From Pseudomonas lactucae (GTDB taxonomy: Bacteria; Pseudomonadota; Gammaproteobacteria; Pseudomonadales; Pseudomonadaceae), in NCBI RefSeq assembly GCF_016937615.1, contig NZ_JAFHKI010000022.1, positions 1-32,456 of the forward strand: 32,456 nucleotides of DNA, written 5' to 3'. The translations under genes and the position numbers were made by a program. Below, piece after piece: positions 32,293 through 32,456 of this stretch (its first letter is position 1; every line of letters starts with the position of its first letter). A model generated the notes under the pieces. It searched no databases. It saw only the letters and a program-made list of their open reading frames with translations, and was not told the origin of the DNA.

Positions 32293-32456
32293 ATAGCAGC
32301 TTGTCAGGCGACTATTTTTTTGGATCTGACTGAGTACATATGCGTTTCTGCGGTAACGGCGGCTACTGGTTCCGCTTTTACAGCGGCTCACTTTTGAAAA
32401 GCCGGAATGCCGGCCCAGTCAAAAGTAAGCAACGCTCTTGCCCCAACACTCGGCAC
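32293..32456. repeat. Intergenic sequence resembling a longer Pseudomonas repeat
   Basis: Stretches such as TTCTGCGGTAACGGC, GCTTTTACAGCGGCTCAC and CACTTTTGAAAAGC look like a long intergenic repeat family I remember from P. fluorescens-group genomes, often found next to REP elements. It carries no open frame with a ribosome-binding site. The window ends inside it, so its full length is not seen. The identification is from memory and should be treated as likely, not certain. Confidence 0.5.

Noticed and set aside
1..32456. CRISPR arrays, tRNA or rRNA genes, and complete insertion sequences
   Set aside because: I looked for regularly spaced repeats, cloverleaf-type sequences and transposase motifs and found none; the only repeats are REP-type elements, the KGG units and the inverted arms described.

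Overview
The window looks like chromosome of a fluorescent-group Pseudomonas. The signs are high-GC coding sequence with strong AGGAG-type ribosome-binding sites, hairpins of the form familiar from Pseudomonas intergenic REP elements (14108-14134, 32269-32292), and gene families typical of that genus. All family assignments come from reading motifs in the translations; no database search was run.

Region 1 (1-6448) is a small aromatic-compound catabolic cluster. A sigma-54-dependent XylR/DmpR-type activator (3962-5718, +) faces a minus-strand operon that encodes a benzaldehyde-type aldehyde dehydrogenase, a CalA-like coniferyl alcohol dehydrogenase and a MetA-type outer-membrane protein. The shared intergenic region carries a well-spaced -24/-12 promoter and an upstream palindrome resembling the XylR/DmpR enhancer. 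The left edge holds the remains of an MFS transporter. At least five single-base reading-frame breaks fall in this part and none in the other genes of the window, so it is either a decaying locus or poorly polished sequence. A TetR-type regulator follows.

Region 2 (6565-11181) is a minus-strand operon: a NylB-like serine hydrolase, a beta-barrel porin, a PotF-like periplasmic binding protein and a DUF3237 protein. Together they suggest uptake and cleavage of an amide- or ester-linked compound, although no ABC permease is present.

Region 3 (11182-24755) is a run of small stress-type accessory genes around a very large CheB-CheR-PAS-histidine kinase-receiver protein. It includes a CinA/PncC-like amidase, a DUF1264 lipoprotein, two DUF6555 paralogues, a DUF421 membrane protein, a PLDc_N-type membrane protein, two KGG-repeat stress proteins, a ClpP-like protease, and two ferritin-like proteins, one interrupted by an in-frame TAG.

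Region 4 (25131-30986) is a cyoABCD cytochrome bo3 quinol oxidase operon without cyoE, followed by a convergent blue-light (LOV) hybrid histidine kinase and a small, very acidic protein. Region 5 (31068-32456) has a zinc-independent MDR oxidoreductase, a 3' fragment of an alpha/beta hydrolase cut at a REP-like element, and the start of a longer intergenic sequence that looks repetitive. My inference is that regions 3 and 4 form an envelope, oxidative and respiratory stress module overseen by two hybrid kinases. The genes are individually recognisable, but their joint function is not shown by sequence alone.
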